Positions 53,656 to 62,335 of a stretch of 64,000 bases of DNA are shown here, piece by piece; position 1 is the first letter of the stretch, and each line of letters begins with the position of its first letter. The notes below the pieces were generated by a model. It had not been told where the DNA came from. It saw only the letters and a list, made by a program, of their open reading frames with translations, and made no database searches. The translations under genes and the position numbers were made by a program. This DNA comes from UMGS1649 sp045611765 (GTDB lineage Bacteria > Bacillota > Clostridia > TANB77 > CAG-465), in contig JAZKXT010000006.1 of assembly GCA_045611765.1 (NCBI GenBank), forward strand, positions 1 through 64,000, read 5' to 3'.

Positions 53656-54108
53656 ATGAAAGACAGCAAGTTAATTAAATTAGGTAAAGTGGTAGAGCTA
53701 CTACCAAAGCAATCCAACAGTGGATTTATGATGCGGTACGGCTTACCGTTCGGTAAGAGGTCATTAACAAGCATAAGTGTTTCAGCAAACGACAAGGCTA
53801 AAAGTTTTATCTATTTTAACCAAGGCATGTCCAGCATTAAGCTAAATCGAAGCTCTGTCAGTATTAATATTAACAACGGCGAATATAAGCCCGGGAATGT
53901 GGAAGATACACTCCTTCTAATTGTTTCTGGTGCCAAGCAATTGGTGACTACTGCTGAAACAATCTATAAAAAAGAAGTCTCTGAGGCGGTAGTATTTATG
54001 CATTTTGGAGACACTATACAATTATCCCAGTCATCTCATGGCAAATGTTCAGAATATAAGATTGTTAAGAATAACAACAAATTGTTCCTTGTATTAAACA
54101 GGGAATAA
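53656..54108 (+). CDS. Unknown soluble protein
   Basis: 150 residues from ATG 53656 (GAGGGGAG 9 bases upstream). Mostly beta strand pattern (GLPFGKRSLTSISVSANDKA, then FIYFNQGMSSIKLNRSSVSI, then DTLLLIVSGAKQLV). No motif or membrane segment. Own promoter and terminator; GC-richer codons than yebC next door. Confidence 0.5.
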   Translation: MKDSKLIKLGKVVELLPKQSNSGFMMRYGLPFGKRSLTSISVSANDKAKSFIYFNQGMSSIKLNRSSVSININNGEYKPGNVEDTLLLIVSGAKQLVTTAETIYKKEVSEAVVFMHFGDTIQLSQSSHGKCSEYKIVKNNNKLFLVLNRE

Positions 54109-54144
54109 GGCCCAAACTTTGATTTTAATTTACAAAAATTATAT

Positions 54145-54175
54145 AAAAGGCAAGCAAAATTTGCTTGCCTTTTAG
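54145..54175 (+). terminator. Rho-independent terminator
   Basis: Stem AAAAGGCAAGC (54145-54155) / GCTTGCCTTTT (54163-54173), 7-base loop. Confidence 0.85.
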
Positions 54176-54256
54176 CTATTTTTAAGCATAACTACTACAC
54201 AAATATATAATTTTATGGTAAAATTATTAAAGTAAATTTTAAAGGAGAGTGGAATT

Positions 54257-54979
54257 ATGTCAGGACATAGCAAATGGGCAAATATAAAAAGAAGAAAAGA
54301 AGCGGTAGATGGAAAGAAAGCCCAAATTTATTCAAAAATAGGGAAGGAACTAACTGTTGCAGTAAAACAAGGTGGCCCCGACCCTGTCAATAACGCAAAA
54401 TTAAGAGATGTTATAGCTAAAGCTAAGGCTAATAATATGCCTAATGATAATATAAATAGATGTATTCAAAAAGCATCTGGTGAAGGAAGCAATGCAAACT
54501 ATGAAGAAATAACATATGAAGGTTTTGGGCCTTGTGGAGTTGCAGTTATAGTAGAAGCAATGACGGATAATAAAAATAGAGCGGCAGCAGATATTAGATG
54601 CATCTTTGATAGAAGTGGCGGTAGCATGGGACAAACAGGCTCTGTTGGATACATGTTTAATAAGAAATCTGTATTTGTATTAGAAAAAACTACAAATATA
54701 GACGAGGATGAACTTATGATGGAAGTTCTAGATTTAGGAGCTGAAGATATGGTTTCCGATGAAGAATGCATTGAAATTACAGCCGACCCAACAAGCTTTG
54801 CTAAAATAAGCGAATACCTTGAAGCTAAAGGCTACATAGCAATAGAAGCTGAAATAAAAATGGTTCCTACAATAAAGAAGGAATTATCTGAAGAAGAAGC
54901 TACAAAACTTGAGAATTTTATAGACAAAATGGAAGCAAATGACGACGTTCAAAACGTTTGGCATAATGCAGATATATAA
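54257..54979 (+). CDS. yebC: YebC/PmpR family protein
   Basis: 240 residues. MSGHSKWANIKRRKEAVDGK start and EEITYEGFGPCGVAVIVEAM with RCIFDRSGGSMGQTGSVGYM are diagnostic. Family members act as transcriptional regulators or, as shown more recently for some, in translation of Pro-rich stretches; which applies here is unknown. AAAGGAGAG upstream. Confidence 0.95.
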   Translation: MSGHSKWANIKRRKEAVDGKKAQIYSKIGKELTVAVKQGGPDPVNNAKLRDVIAKAKANNMPNDNINRCIQKASGEGSNANYEEITYEGFGPCGVAVIVEAMTDNKNRAAADIRCIFDRSGGSMGQTGSVGYMFNKKSVFVLEKTTNIDEDELMMEVLDLGAEDMVSDEECIEITADPTSFAKISEYLEAKGYIAIEAEIKMVPTIKKELSEEEATKLENFIDKMEANDDVQNVWHNADI

Positions 54980-55058
54980 ATTGTAAACTAATTTATACTA
55001 CGTTTATTACAAAAATACATGTAAAACCACTTTTATACGTTAATTTAATAACATAATA

Positions 55059-55087
55059 TTGACTTTACATAAAATTTATGTTATCAT
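55059..55087 (+). promoter_or_regulatory. Promoter for gene at 55138
   Basis: TTGACT (55059-55064), 17-bp spacer, TATCAT (55082-55087). Confidence 0.7.
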
Positions 55088-55137
55088 AGTATATGGATAG
55101 TGTTTCGCACATTATTTATATATAGAGGTGAAAATAT

Positions 55138-55668
55138 ATGTATTATGAAGATAAACGTAGTTTTTATATAAAACAATATGGTCCTGCTGTATTAATTATT
55201 GGTATAGCTTTAGTACTAATAATTACAGGAATAGTTATTGGCCTAAAAGATGATAATGCAGTCGCTAAGCAACCAGTAGAAAGTAATGCTTATGTATATA
55301 CAGATAACGCTATAACAGGTACTGTAACAAAAACAAAAGGATTAACAATCACAGTAACAGCAAATAATACTACATATGATATTAATCTCATAGGAATAAT
55401 GCAACACGACAAAAATCCAAATTTATCTAAAACTATAGCAAGTGATTTAACAGGTAAGACTGTAACCATAGATTATGATATTGCAAAAACAGAAAACAAT
55501 AAGACATACGCATATTTATATGTTGATGGTACATTATATAATGAAACATTACTTGCACAAGGCCTTGCAGAATTGAGAACCGAAAGACAAAATATAAATA
55601 AATTAGACATACTTGTAGCAGCTCAAATTAAAGCAAGATATGAAGGTTTAGGAATTTGGAAATATTAA
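55138..55668 (+). CDS. Membrane-anchored SNase (thermonuclease)-fold protein, probably inactive
   Basis: 176 residues. Signal anchor (AVLIIGIALVLIITGIVIGL, ~20-39), then an SNase-like fold: YDINLIGI (VRLIGI in nucleases), TVTIDYDIAKTENNKTYAYL and NETLLAQGLAELRTERQNIN, ending with QIKARYEGLGIW. The Arg-Asp/Glu catalytic set of the family is not kept (INLIGIMQH where RLIGIDTPE is expected). It may bind nucleic acid or act structurally at the outer face of the membrane. Confidence 0.7.
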   Translation: MYYEDKRSFYIKQYGPAVLIIGIALVLIITGIVIGLKDDNAVAKQPVESNAYVYTDNAITGTVTKTKGLTITVTANNTTYDINLIGIMQHDKNPNLSKTIASDLTGKTVTIDYDIAKTENNKTYAYLYVDGTLYNETLLAQGLAELRTERQNINKLDILVAAQIKARYEGLGIWKY

Positions 55669-55718
55669 AATTGAATGCTGACTAAAGAAAACTTTAGTTT
55701 TCATATATAACCTCTTAT

Positions 55719-55757
55719 AATCAACCTCTACATATAGTAGGGGTTTGATTTATTTTA
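55719..55757 (+). terminator. Terminator before the inverted-repeat segment
   Basis: Stem 55719-55731 / 55737-55750 (12 pairs, one bulge) followed by TATTTT. A smaller hairpin (ACTAAAG / CTTTAGT) lies at 55681-55698. Confidence 0.65.
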
Positions 55758-55777
55758 ATTAGAAAAGTTATAAAAAA

Positions 55778-55801
55778 CGACGCTCTAAAATCGATTTTAA
55801 G
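55778..55801. repeat. Left inverted repeat of putative invertible segment
   Basis: 24 bp, exact reverse complement of 56573-56596. It contains the 14-bp palindrome TAAAATCGATTTTA. Confidence 0.85.
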
Positions 55802-55853
55802 GGGTTACAAAAATTCAGGTGATAAAATTTACGTCTGAAAGGAGTGTGATTTA

Positions 55854-56177
55854 ATGTATGTACCTTATATCATCAGAAATCGAATGAAAAATAATATAAT
55901 AGAAAAACAAATGAGACAAAAAATGAAACTAAAGAATAATAAGTATGTATATCTGAAGTTGAATAGAAGATACGCCAGTCTTATAATTAATTCGTTAGCA
56001 TTTACAAGAAGAGCCTTATATTATAAGAAGATGGAAGAAATACCAGTTGAAATGTTTTTTGATGTTGATAATTTTGAAGAAGATATTTTCGACTTAAATT
56101 TATCCATAAATAAGATAACAGCAGATTGTAAAAGGAATTTTTATAATTGGAAAGAGTACAAAATTTACAAAAAGTAA
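55854..56177 (+). CDS. Basic protein inside the putative invertible segment, unknown
   Basis: 107 residues, strongly basic at the start (RNRMKNNIIEKQMRQKMKLK) and a hydrophobic-aromatic middle (ASLIINSLAFTRRALYYKKM). No family recognised. GAAAGGAG precedes the ATG. It lies wholly between the 24-bp inverted repeats, so its orientation relative to outside promoters may switch. Confidence 0.5.
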   Translation: MYVPYIIRNRMKNNIIEKQMRQKMKLKNNKYVYLKLNRRYASLIINSLAFTRRALYYKKMEEIPVEMFFDVDNFEEDIFDLNLSINKITADCKRNFYNWKEYKIYKK

Positions 56178-56183
56178 AAAATA

Positions 56184-56258
56184 GCGAAATCCATATAAGT
56201 TAGATAGGGCAAGGCATAGAAGGTCAAGAACCGTTTATTTTGTCTTGCTTTATTTCGC
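56184..56258 (+). terminator. Long hairpin downstream of the 107-residue gene
   Basis: Outer stem GCGAAAT (56184-56190) / ATTTCGC (56252-56258) and inner 11-bp stem 56206-56216 / 56241-56251 with wobbles, followed by an A/T-rich tail. It could be a terminator or a small structured RNA. Confidence 0.45.
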
Positions 56259-56294
56259 AAAATAAATATTTTGTGTATTTTAGAGAAGGAACTA

Positions 56295-56323
56295 TTGATT
56301 ATTTAGTCCACTTCTATTATAAT
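56295..56323 (+). promoter_or_regulatory. Promoter inside the invertible segment, facing the recombinase
   Basis: TTGATT (56295-56300), 17-bp spacer, exact TATAAT (56318-56323). The remainder of the 435-bp gap 56178-56612 is AT-rich spacer with several GATTTTAA repeats near the right inverted repeat. Confidence 0.6.
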
Positions 56324-56572
56324 ATTAGTATACATAGCTTATATGCTGTCTGACACCTTATATATATAAATATATTTATTTAACTTTCTATTTCACTCTA
56401 CTTATTATAAGTTGTCATTCATTACTATATTATTTTACTATATATTTTATATTTAGTATATACTTTTATATACAATTTATAAAATTTTATGATTTTAAGC
56501 CCTTTTCCTCAAATTCGATTTTAAAGGCCTTTTTTCGGACGTCAAATGATACCACCCCGATTCTAAAAACGT

Positions 56573-56596
56573 CTTAAAATCGATTTTAGAGCGTCG
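56573..56596. repeat. Right inverted repeat of putative invertible segment
   Basis: 24 bp, exact reverse complement of 55778-55801; 16 bp upstream of the recombinase start. Related GATTTTAA-type part copies occur at ~56491, ~56517 and ~56557. Confidence 0.85.
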
Positions 56597-56612
56597 GTTT
56601 TTGGAGGTTTTT

Positions 56613-57569
56613 ATGAAACAAATGACATTTGATGATATGCCAAGGATTTTACAAGATTATCTTAAGAATTACTTAATAATTACTAAAAACAGATCTAAAA
56701 CAACTGTTAAAGAATATTATTATGATTTACGTGATGCATTTCAATTTATTAAACGAGATAAATATAATATTAAAGTTGAAAATTTTAAAGAAATAAATAT
56801 TACGGATTTAGATGCAAATTTTTTTAAATCAATTGAAGTTTCAGATATATATGAATATTTATATGATAAAAATACTAAAGCAATTTCTAGAGCTAGAAAA
56901 ATTTCATCAATTAGATCATTTTTTAATTATTTGTGTAATGTTGTAAAAATTATTGATAGAAATCCTTGTGTGGGTCTAGAATCGCCAAAATTAGAAAAAA
57001 GATTGCCAAAATATTTAGAACTTACCGAGGCCAAGTCCCTACTCCACTCTGTTGATGGTGAATTCAAAACAAGAGACTATGCAATCTTAACCATATTCCT
57101 AAACTGTGGACTAAGACTTTCTGAGCTAGTAAATATAAATATGGAGCATATTAAAGGAGATACTTTATCTGTTATTGGTAAGGGTAATAAAGAACGCTCT
57201 GTACACTTAAATAAAGCCTGCTTAGATGCTATCCAGGATTATCTTAAGGATAGACCAATAGATAAGGTTAAAGGCGAAGATAGACGTGCTCTTTTCATTA
57301 GCAGGAAGTATAAAAGGATAAGTCCTAGAATGATTGAAATAATGGTAAAAGACTATATTGTAAAGGCTGGTCTTGACCCTAAAAAGTATACTCCCCACAA
57401 ACTTAGACACACTGCAGCTACTCTAATGCACAAATATGGTGGCGTAGATATTAGAACGTTACAACAAGTACTAGGACACGAAACTATAGCTACTACGCAA
57501 ATATATACTCATATAGACAGCGAAGAAGTTAAAAATGCCATAGATAACAATCCATTAAATAAGATGTAA
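56613..57569 (+). CDS. Tyrosine recombinase (XerC/D-like)
   Basis: 318 residues from ATG 56613 (GGAGG 5 bases upstream). N-terminal SAM-like core-binding domain (~10-115), catalytic domain with NCGLRLSELVNI (Arg I), the HKLRHTAATLMHKYGG box (His-x-x-Arg) and LGHETIATTQIYTHID (His and Tyr nucleophile). All the RHRH-Y residues are present. It sits directly beside 24-bp inverted repeats, so a local DNA invertase role is likely. The alternatives are chromosomal dimer resolution (XerA-like) or mobile element integrase. No dif-like site was otherwise seen. Confidence 0.9.
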   Translation: MKQMTFDDMPRILQDYLKNYLIITKNRSKTTVKEYYYDLRDAFQFIKRDKYNIKVENFKEINITDLDANFFKSIEVSDIYEYLYDKNTKAISRARKISSIRSFFNYLCNVVKIIDRNPCVGLESPKLEKRLPKYLELTEAKSLLHSVDGEFKTRDYAILTIFLNCGLRLSELVNINMEHIKGDTLSVIGKGNKERSVHLNKACLDAIQDYLKDRPIDKVKGEDRRALFISRKYKRISPRMIEIMVKDYIVKAGLDPKKYTPHKLRHTAATLMHKYGGVDIRTLQQVLGHETIATTQIYTHIDSEEVKNAIDNNPLNKM

Positions 57570-57658
57570 TTAGTATAATTTGAAAAATCACAAGTATTAT
57601 GTTATAATATTTGTGGTTTTATTATTAGCTCTAAAATAATTTTAAGGAGATGTTTGAA

Positions 57659-57934
57659 ATGAAAAATGACCGGTTTTACATTAGCTGTACTGATAAAAGA
57701 GTAGTTATTACATTCACTGTTTCAATTGTTATTGCAATATTAGCAACTATGTTGCTCTGTACAGGAGGTTTTCTTCCTCTTATACCAGCTAATTTACAAT
57801 TAGTAGGTTGGATATGCGTTTGGACACTTTGCTACTGTGGTTGGATAATCTCTCTTTCTCTGTTAGGTATACTCTTGATTGGTATTGTTGGTAAAATTTT
57901 ATCTAATAAAAATACTAAGAAAAAGAATATTTAA
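57659..57934 (+). CDS. Small two-helix membrane protein, unknown
   Basis: 91 residues from ATG 57659 (AAGGAG 9 bases upstream; ATG 57650 touches that site). Two membrane segments (VVITFTVSIVIAILATMLL and LVGWICVWTLCYCGWIISL with more hydrophobic sequence after it). Basic Lys/Asn-rich C terminus. No family recognised. Confidence 0.55.
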   Translation: MKNDRFYISCTDKRVVITFTVSIVIAILATMLLCTGGFLPLIPANLQLVGWICVWTLCYCGWIISLSLLGILLIGIVGKILSNKNTKKKNI

Positions 57935-57942
57935 TAAATAGT

Positions 57943-57975
57943 ACACAGCAACAATTATATGTTGCTGTGTAATTT
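57943..57975. terminator. Convergent terminator
   Basis: 11-bp stem ACACAGCAACA (57943-57953) / 57960-57970, ATTATA loop, AATTTT after. Confidence 0.8.
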
Positions 57976-57985
57976 TATATTATTT

Positions 57986-58282
57986 CTAATTATATATAGG
58001 TATTTCTAATATTTGTCCTGAATATATGTTACTACTTTTTAAGTTGTTTATATTCTTTATTTCAATTACTATATTCTGTACATTTAATTCTTCAGAAGAG
58101 TTATTACAAACATCTTCAGCTATTTTCCAAAGAGTATCGTTACTAGCAACAGTAACTGACTTTGTATCTATATGTTTGTTTCCAAAAGTGAAATTGGAAA
58201 TAAAATTCATTACTATAATAAACAATAAAATTATGCATATATTTGTCATTATTCTTTTCATATTTAATCTATATCTTTTCAT
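57986..58282 (-). CDS. yneA: YneA-like LysM protein, SOS division inhibitor candidate
   Basis: 98 residues from the ATG at 58282 (GGAGGTAAT upstream). One membrane helix (NICIILLFIIVMNFISN, ~13-29) and a LysM-like domain (VASNDTLWKIAEDVCNN to ILEIPIYN). Size and plan match YneA, which blocks division during SOS in Bacillus. Three DinR/LexA-like boxes lie just upstream. lexA, which is divergent from yneA in Bacillus, is not here. Confidence 0.72.
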   Translation of the reverse strand: MKRYRLNMKRIMTNICIILLFIIVMNFISNFTFGNKHIDTKSVTVASNDTLWKIAEDVCNNSSEELNVQNIVIEIKNINNLKSSNIYSGQILEIPIYN

Positions 58283-58293
58283 AATATTACCTC

Positions 58294-58375
58294 CGAACCT
58301 CTGTTCTGTTAATATTATATAGCACAAATGTTCGTTTGTCAACAATATTTTTAAAATTTATCGAAAATTTGTTCG
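58294..58375 (-). promoter_or_regulatory. Three LexA/DinR-like boxes upstream of yneA
   Basis: Compared with CGAACRNRYGTTYG: AGAACAGAGGTTCG (58294-58307, minus strand, about 12/14), CGAACATTTGTGCT (58321-58334, minus strand, ~11/14) and CGAAAATTTGTTCG (58362-58375, 12/14). Confidence 0.6.
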
Positions 58376-58410
58376 CTTTTGCACAGCGGATGATATTATG
58401 TTTACTACAC

Positions 58411-58439
58411 TTGTTTTTTTGCTGTTACTGTGGTATAAT
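58411..58439 (+). promoter_or_regulatory. Promoter for gene at 58494
   Basis: TTGTTT (58411-58416), 17-bp spacer, exact TATAAT (58434-58439). Confidence 0.65.
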
Positions 58440-58493
58440 TTAAACATTACCAAAATAAATCCTAAAATAATTTAAAGGAGATTGTGTTGTGTT

Positions 58494-58925
58494 ATGAAAA
58501 CGAAAAAAATTACTTTGATAATCATTCTAACTCTTTTAAGTGCAATAATTTTCGGGCTGCTAGCTCATTTTGCTATTGCACCGGCGCTTAATGAGATAAA
58601 TGAAACTTTTGAATCGTTACAAACCAAATCAGCGATTTATGAAAAAGACTTTGAAAAAGTATATTCACATCCAAACTACTCTATTTACCCCGAAAAAAAT
58701 TTAACTGTTGTGGAGCTTAAAGAAAACGGCTTCTCTCTTAAAATGTATTATATGCAGGATGGTACTTTTGTAACGAGTGAAATAGTTGATTATGATTTTT
58801 ATACCAACAATTTTGTGATTGGTTTCATATGGCTTCTCGTTGCGCTACTGTCATTTATGATTTCTCTCCTTATTACAATGCTAGGAATTGGGATGTGCGG
58901 CGGACTACTTGAAAGACGGCATTAA
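58494..58925 (+). CDS. Small membrane protein, unknown
   Basis: 143 residues from ATG 58494; AAAGGAG lies 13 bases upstream, a long gap, but the nearer TTG is too close. Membrane helices near the N terminus (TLIIILTLLSAIIFGLLAHF) and C terminus (FIWLLVALLSFMISLLITML) flank a ~70-residue outside part. No family recognised. Confidence 0.5.
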   Translation: MKTKKITLIIILTLLSAIIFGLLAHFAIAPALNEINETFESLQTKSAIYEKDFEKVYSHPNYSIYPEKNLTVVELKENGFSLKMYYMQDGTFVTSEIVDYDFYTNNFVIGFIWLLVALLSFMISLLITMLGIGMCGGLLERRH

Positions 58926-58937
58926 TTTGCCGTCTTT

Positions 58938-60245
58938 TTACACTTCTTTATATTCATATATTGGTCCAATTTCACGAGTTACAACTTCCCTTGTTATTAT
59001 ACATTTTTTAATGTTTTTGTTTGAAGGTACTTCATACATTGGATTTAACATTACTTCTTCTAATATTGCTCTTAAGCCTCTTGCACCAGTTTTTCTTTCT
59101 AATGCTAGTTTTACTATTTCTTCAATAGCATCTTTCTTAAATTCTAGATCTACCTTATCCATTTTAAGAAGCTTTTTATATTGCTTAATTAAAGCATTCT
59201 TGGGTTTTGTAACAATATCTATTAAAGCTTTATCGTCTAATTGACCTAGTGTTGTTATTATTGGTAAACGTCCTACAAGTTCTGGTATTAATCCAAATTT
59301 AATAATATCGTTTGGAAGAACATTTTTAAATATAGTTTTGTAATCTATATCTTTTTTCTCTTCTATTTTAGCACCAAAGCCAATAGATTTCTCTCCTATT
59401 CTATTTTCTATAATTTTGTCTAAGCCTTCAAAAGCACCACCACAGATAAATAGAATATTACTTGTATCTATTTTTAAATATTCTTGTTGAGGATGTTTCC
59501 TACCACCCTGTGGAGGCACATTTGCGACCGTTCCTTCTATTATTTTTAGAAGTGCTTGTTGAACACCCTCGCCGCTAACATCTCTTGTTATAGATGGATT
59601 TTCAGATTTTCTAGTAATCTTATCTAATTCATCTATATATATAATTCCTTTTTCAGCTTTAGATATATCGTAATCTGCCGCTTGGATAAGTCTTAATAGG
59701 ATGTTTTCTACATCTTCACCTACATAACCAGCTTCAGTAAGAGTTGTTGCATCAGCTATTGCAAATGGAACACGTAATACTTTAGCCAGTGTTTGAGCCA
59801 TAAGTGTTTTACCACAACCAGTAGGTCCCATCATAAGAATATTACTTTTTTGTATTTCTACATCATCTATTTTGTCTAGATTTCTAATACGTTTGTAATG
59901 GTTATATACAGCAACCGCAAGTACTCTTTTAGCGTCATCTTGACCAATTACATATTCATCTAAAATTTTTCTTATTTGGTCTGGAGTAGGTAGTTCTGTA
60001 TTTTCAATAAGCTCTTTATTTGCCTTTGCTTTCTTTTTACCGGCATTTTCTTCTTCCATTAGAATGTTTTCTAGGTCTTCCTCTTCTATAAGGTCTTCTA
60101 GTATTATTTTGTTACAGATATCTATACAGTCTTCACATATAAATATGCCATTAGGGCCGGCAATTAATTTGCCGACCTCATCTTTGTATCTGCCACAAAA
60201 CGAACAAAATATATCATAATCATCATTTGTTGTTCTTTTAGCCAT
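58938..60245 (-). CDS. clpX: ClpX ATPase of the ClpXP protease
   Basis: 435 residues. N-terminal zinc-binding C4 domain (CSFCGRYKDEVGKLIA, then CEDCID), AAA+ core with GPTGCGKTLMAQTLA (Walker A), IIYIDELDKI (Walker B), and the ClpP-contact IGFGAKIE loop. It unfolds substrates for ClpP. It is last of a tig-clpP-clpX operon on the minus strand. Confidence 0.97.
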   Translation of the reverse strand: MAKRTTNDDYDIFCSFCGRYKDEVGKLIAGPNGIFICEDCIDICNKIILEDLIEEEDLENILMEEENAGKKKAKANKELIENTELPTPDQIRKILDEYVIGQDDAKRVLAVAVYNHYKRIRNLDKIDDVEIQKSNILMMGPTGCGKTLMAQTLAKVLRVPFAIADATTLTEAGYVGEDVENILLRLIQAADYDISKAEKGIIYIDELDKITRKSENPSITRDVSGEGVQQALLKIIEGTVANVPPQGGRKHPQQEYLKIDTSNILFICGGAFEGLDKIIENRIGEKSIGFGAKIEEKKDIDYKTIFKNVLPNDIIKFGLIPELVGRLPIITTLGQLDDKALIDIVTKPKNALIKQYKKLLKMDKVDLEFKKDAIEEIVKLALERKTGARGLRAILEEVMLNPMYEVPSNKNIKKCIITREVVTREIGPIYEYKEV

Positions 60246-60255
60246 GTTACTCTCC

Positions 60256-60852
60256 TTATAACTCGTTTATACTATTCATAACTTCATCTATTAAGCCATA
60301 TTCTTTAGCTTCTAGGCTAGATAAGAAGTTATCTCTATCTGTATCTTTTTCAACTTGTTCTAATGGTTTGCCAGTATTTTCACTTAAAATTTTGTTAAGT
60401 TTTTCTTTTACTTTTAAAAGATATTCTGTGTGAATTTTGATATCACTAGCTTGACCTTGAACACCACCTAAAGGTTGGTGTATCATAATTGTACTGTTAG
60501 GTAATGCATATCTTTTACCTTTTGTACCTGCTGCAAGAAGAAATGCACCCATACTTGCTGCCATGCCAATACATATTGTACAAACATCAGATTTGATGTA
60601 TTGAATTGTATCGTATATAGCCATACCAGCTGTAACGCTACCACCAGGACTATTTATATATAGATGTATATCTTTACCTGGGTCTTCTGCGTCTAAGAAT
60701 AATAATTGAGCTACAACTAAAGATGCTGAAACATCATTTACTTCTTCACTTAAGAATATAATTCTTTCTTTTAAAAGTCTAGAATATATATCATAAGATC
60801 TTTCACCTTTGCTTGTTTGTTCAACAACCATAGGTACTAAACTGTTTTTCAT
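60256..60852 (-). CDS. clpP: ClpP serine protease
   Basis: 198 residues from the ATG at 60852 (TTGGAGG upstream). Catalytic triad: CIGMAASMGAFLLAAG (Ser), MIHQPLGG (His) and TDRDNFLSS (Asp). Usual bacterial length. Between tig and clpX. Confidence 0.97.
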   Translation of the reverse strand: MKNSLVPMVVEQTSKGERSYDIYSRLLKERIIFLSEEVNDVSASLVVAQLLFLDAEDPGKDIHLYINSPGGSVTAGMAIYDTIQYIKSDVCTICIGMAASMGAFLLAAGTKGKRYALPNSTIMIHQPLGGVQGQASDIKIHTEYLLKVKEKLNKILSENTGKPLEQVEKDTDRDNFLSSLEAKEYGLIDEVMNSINEL

Positions 60853-60871
60853 ATAACAACCTCCAAAAAAA

Positions 60872-62152
60872 TTATTTTTCCACAACATTTGATACTACAA
60901 CTTCAATTGCTTTTTCTTGTCTTAATTTTTCAGTCATATAATTTATAACGTTTGGATTCTTTTTAAGCGGTTCTGCATCGTTTCCGTAAGTTGTTGCAAG
61001 TTCATCTATTCTTGCGTTTATTTCATCCATAGTTACTTCTATATTTTCAGCTTTAAGAACTTGTTCTAATGCAAGTTTTAATTTAATATCTTTAACTGCA
61101 CTAGCTTCAAATTGCTCGTGTAAAGCTTTATCGTCAATATTTAGGATTTGTTTGTATTGTTCTAATGTCATTCCTTGGTAAGCCAAATTTTGTTCAAACT
61201 CATGAATCATTTGGTGAATTTGTCCGTGTACCATTGGTTCAGGAATTTCAACTTCTACGTTTTCGCATAAAGCATCAACAGCTTTTGTTTCTCTTTCAGC
61301 TTTAGCAGTTGTTTCTTTAGATTTTTCTAATCTCTCTTTTACTGATTTAGTATATTCTTCTAAAGTATCAAACTCTGAAACGTCTTTTGCAAATTCATCA
61401 TCAAGCTCAGGTAATTCTTTTTTCTTTATTTCATGAACTTTAATTTTAAATATTGTTTCTTTTCCTGCAAGGTCAGCATTTCCATAGTTTTCTGGGAATG
61501 TCGTTGTTATATCTTTTGACTCGCCAACCTTCATTCCTACAAGTTGTTCTTCAAAACCAGGAATAAATGAGCCAGAACCAATTTCAAGGTCATATTTTTC
61601 TGCTTTTCCACCATCGAAAGCAACTCCATCTAAGAAACCTTCGAAGTCTATGTTTGCGATGTCTCCATTTTCTACGCAACCCTCTTCTTTAACAGTTACT
61701 CTTGCGTTTCTTGCTCTTATATTGTCTAATTCTACTCTAACATCATCAGCAGTTACTTCTGTATTTACTTTTTCTATTTCTAAACCTTTATATTGTTTTA
61801 AAGTAGCTTCTGGCTTAGTATATACTTCTATACTAAATACTAAATCTTTGTCTTTACCAATTTCTTGAATATCTACTTCTGGACGTGATACTACTTCTAG
61901 TTCATTTTCTTCTACAGCAGCAGCATATTCTTTTTCTGCAACAATGTTAAATGCTTCATCATAGAATACACCTTCACCATATGTTTTTTCTATAACATTT
62001 CTTGGAACTTTACCATTTCTAAAGCCAGGCATTTTAATTTTGCTAGCATTTTTTCTAAAAGCTTCCTCTAAAGCTTCATTAAATTTTTCTTTTTCTACGT
62101 TAAATTCAAGTTTAATTTTTGAACCTTCTAATTTTGTTATTTTTACACTCAT
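60872..62152 (-). CDS. tig: Trigger factor
   Basis: 426 residues. Ribosome-binding N domain with MPGFRNGKVPRNVIEK (~40-56, the GFRxGKxP ribosome signature), FKBP-type PPIase domain (DIANIDFEGFLDGVAFDGGK) and helical C domain. Ribosome-bound chaperone for nascent chains. Starts the tig-clpP-clpX operon. Confidence 0.96.
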   Translation of the reverse strand: MSVKITKLEGSKIKLEFNVEKEKFNEALEEAFRKNASKIKMPGFRNGKVPRNVIEKTYGEGVFYDEAFNIVAEKEYAAAVEENELEVVSRPEVDIQEIGKDKDLVFSIEVYTKPEATLKQYKGLEIEKVNTEVTADDVRVELDNIRARNARVTVKEEGCVENGDIANIDFEGFLDGVAFDGGKAEKYDLEIGSGSFIPGFEEQLVGMKVGESKDITTTFPENYGNADLAGKETIFKIKVHEIKKKELPELDDEFAKDVSEFDTLEEYTKSVKERLEKSKETTAKAERETKAVDALCENVEVEIPEPMVHGQIHQMIHEFEQNLAYQGMTLEQYKQILNIDDKALHEQFEASAVKDIKLKLALEQVLKAENIEVTMDEINARIDELATTYGNDAEPLKKNPNVINYMTEKLRQEKAIEVVVSNVVEK

Positions 62153-62260
62153 TTCTTATACTTCCTTTCAATTTGTTTTGCTATTTTATTATACCACAAA
62201 TTCCCAAGAATACAAGACAAACCTAATGTTTAATTGTGTTTTATTTTGTGTTTTTATATA

Positions 62261-62294
62261 AAAATATCTGCCCATTCAGTGGACAGATATTTTT
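62261..62294 (-). terminator. Terminator for the minus-strand gene at 62336
   Basis: 10-bp stem AAAATATCTG (62261-62270) / 62284-62293 plus inner pairs. On the minus strand it is followed by T-rich sequence. Confidence 0.7.
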
Positions 62295-62335
62295 TACTGA
62301 TTATTGCACTACTATATTATTTTGTTGCGTAATAC

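Noticed and set aside
56601..56612. TTG start for the recombinase
   Set aside because: It overlaps the GGAGG ribosome site; ATG 56613 is correctly spaced.
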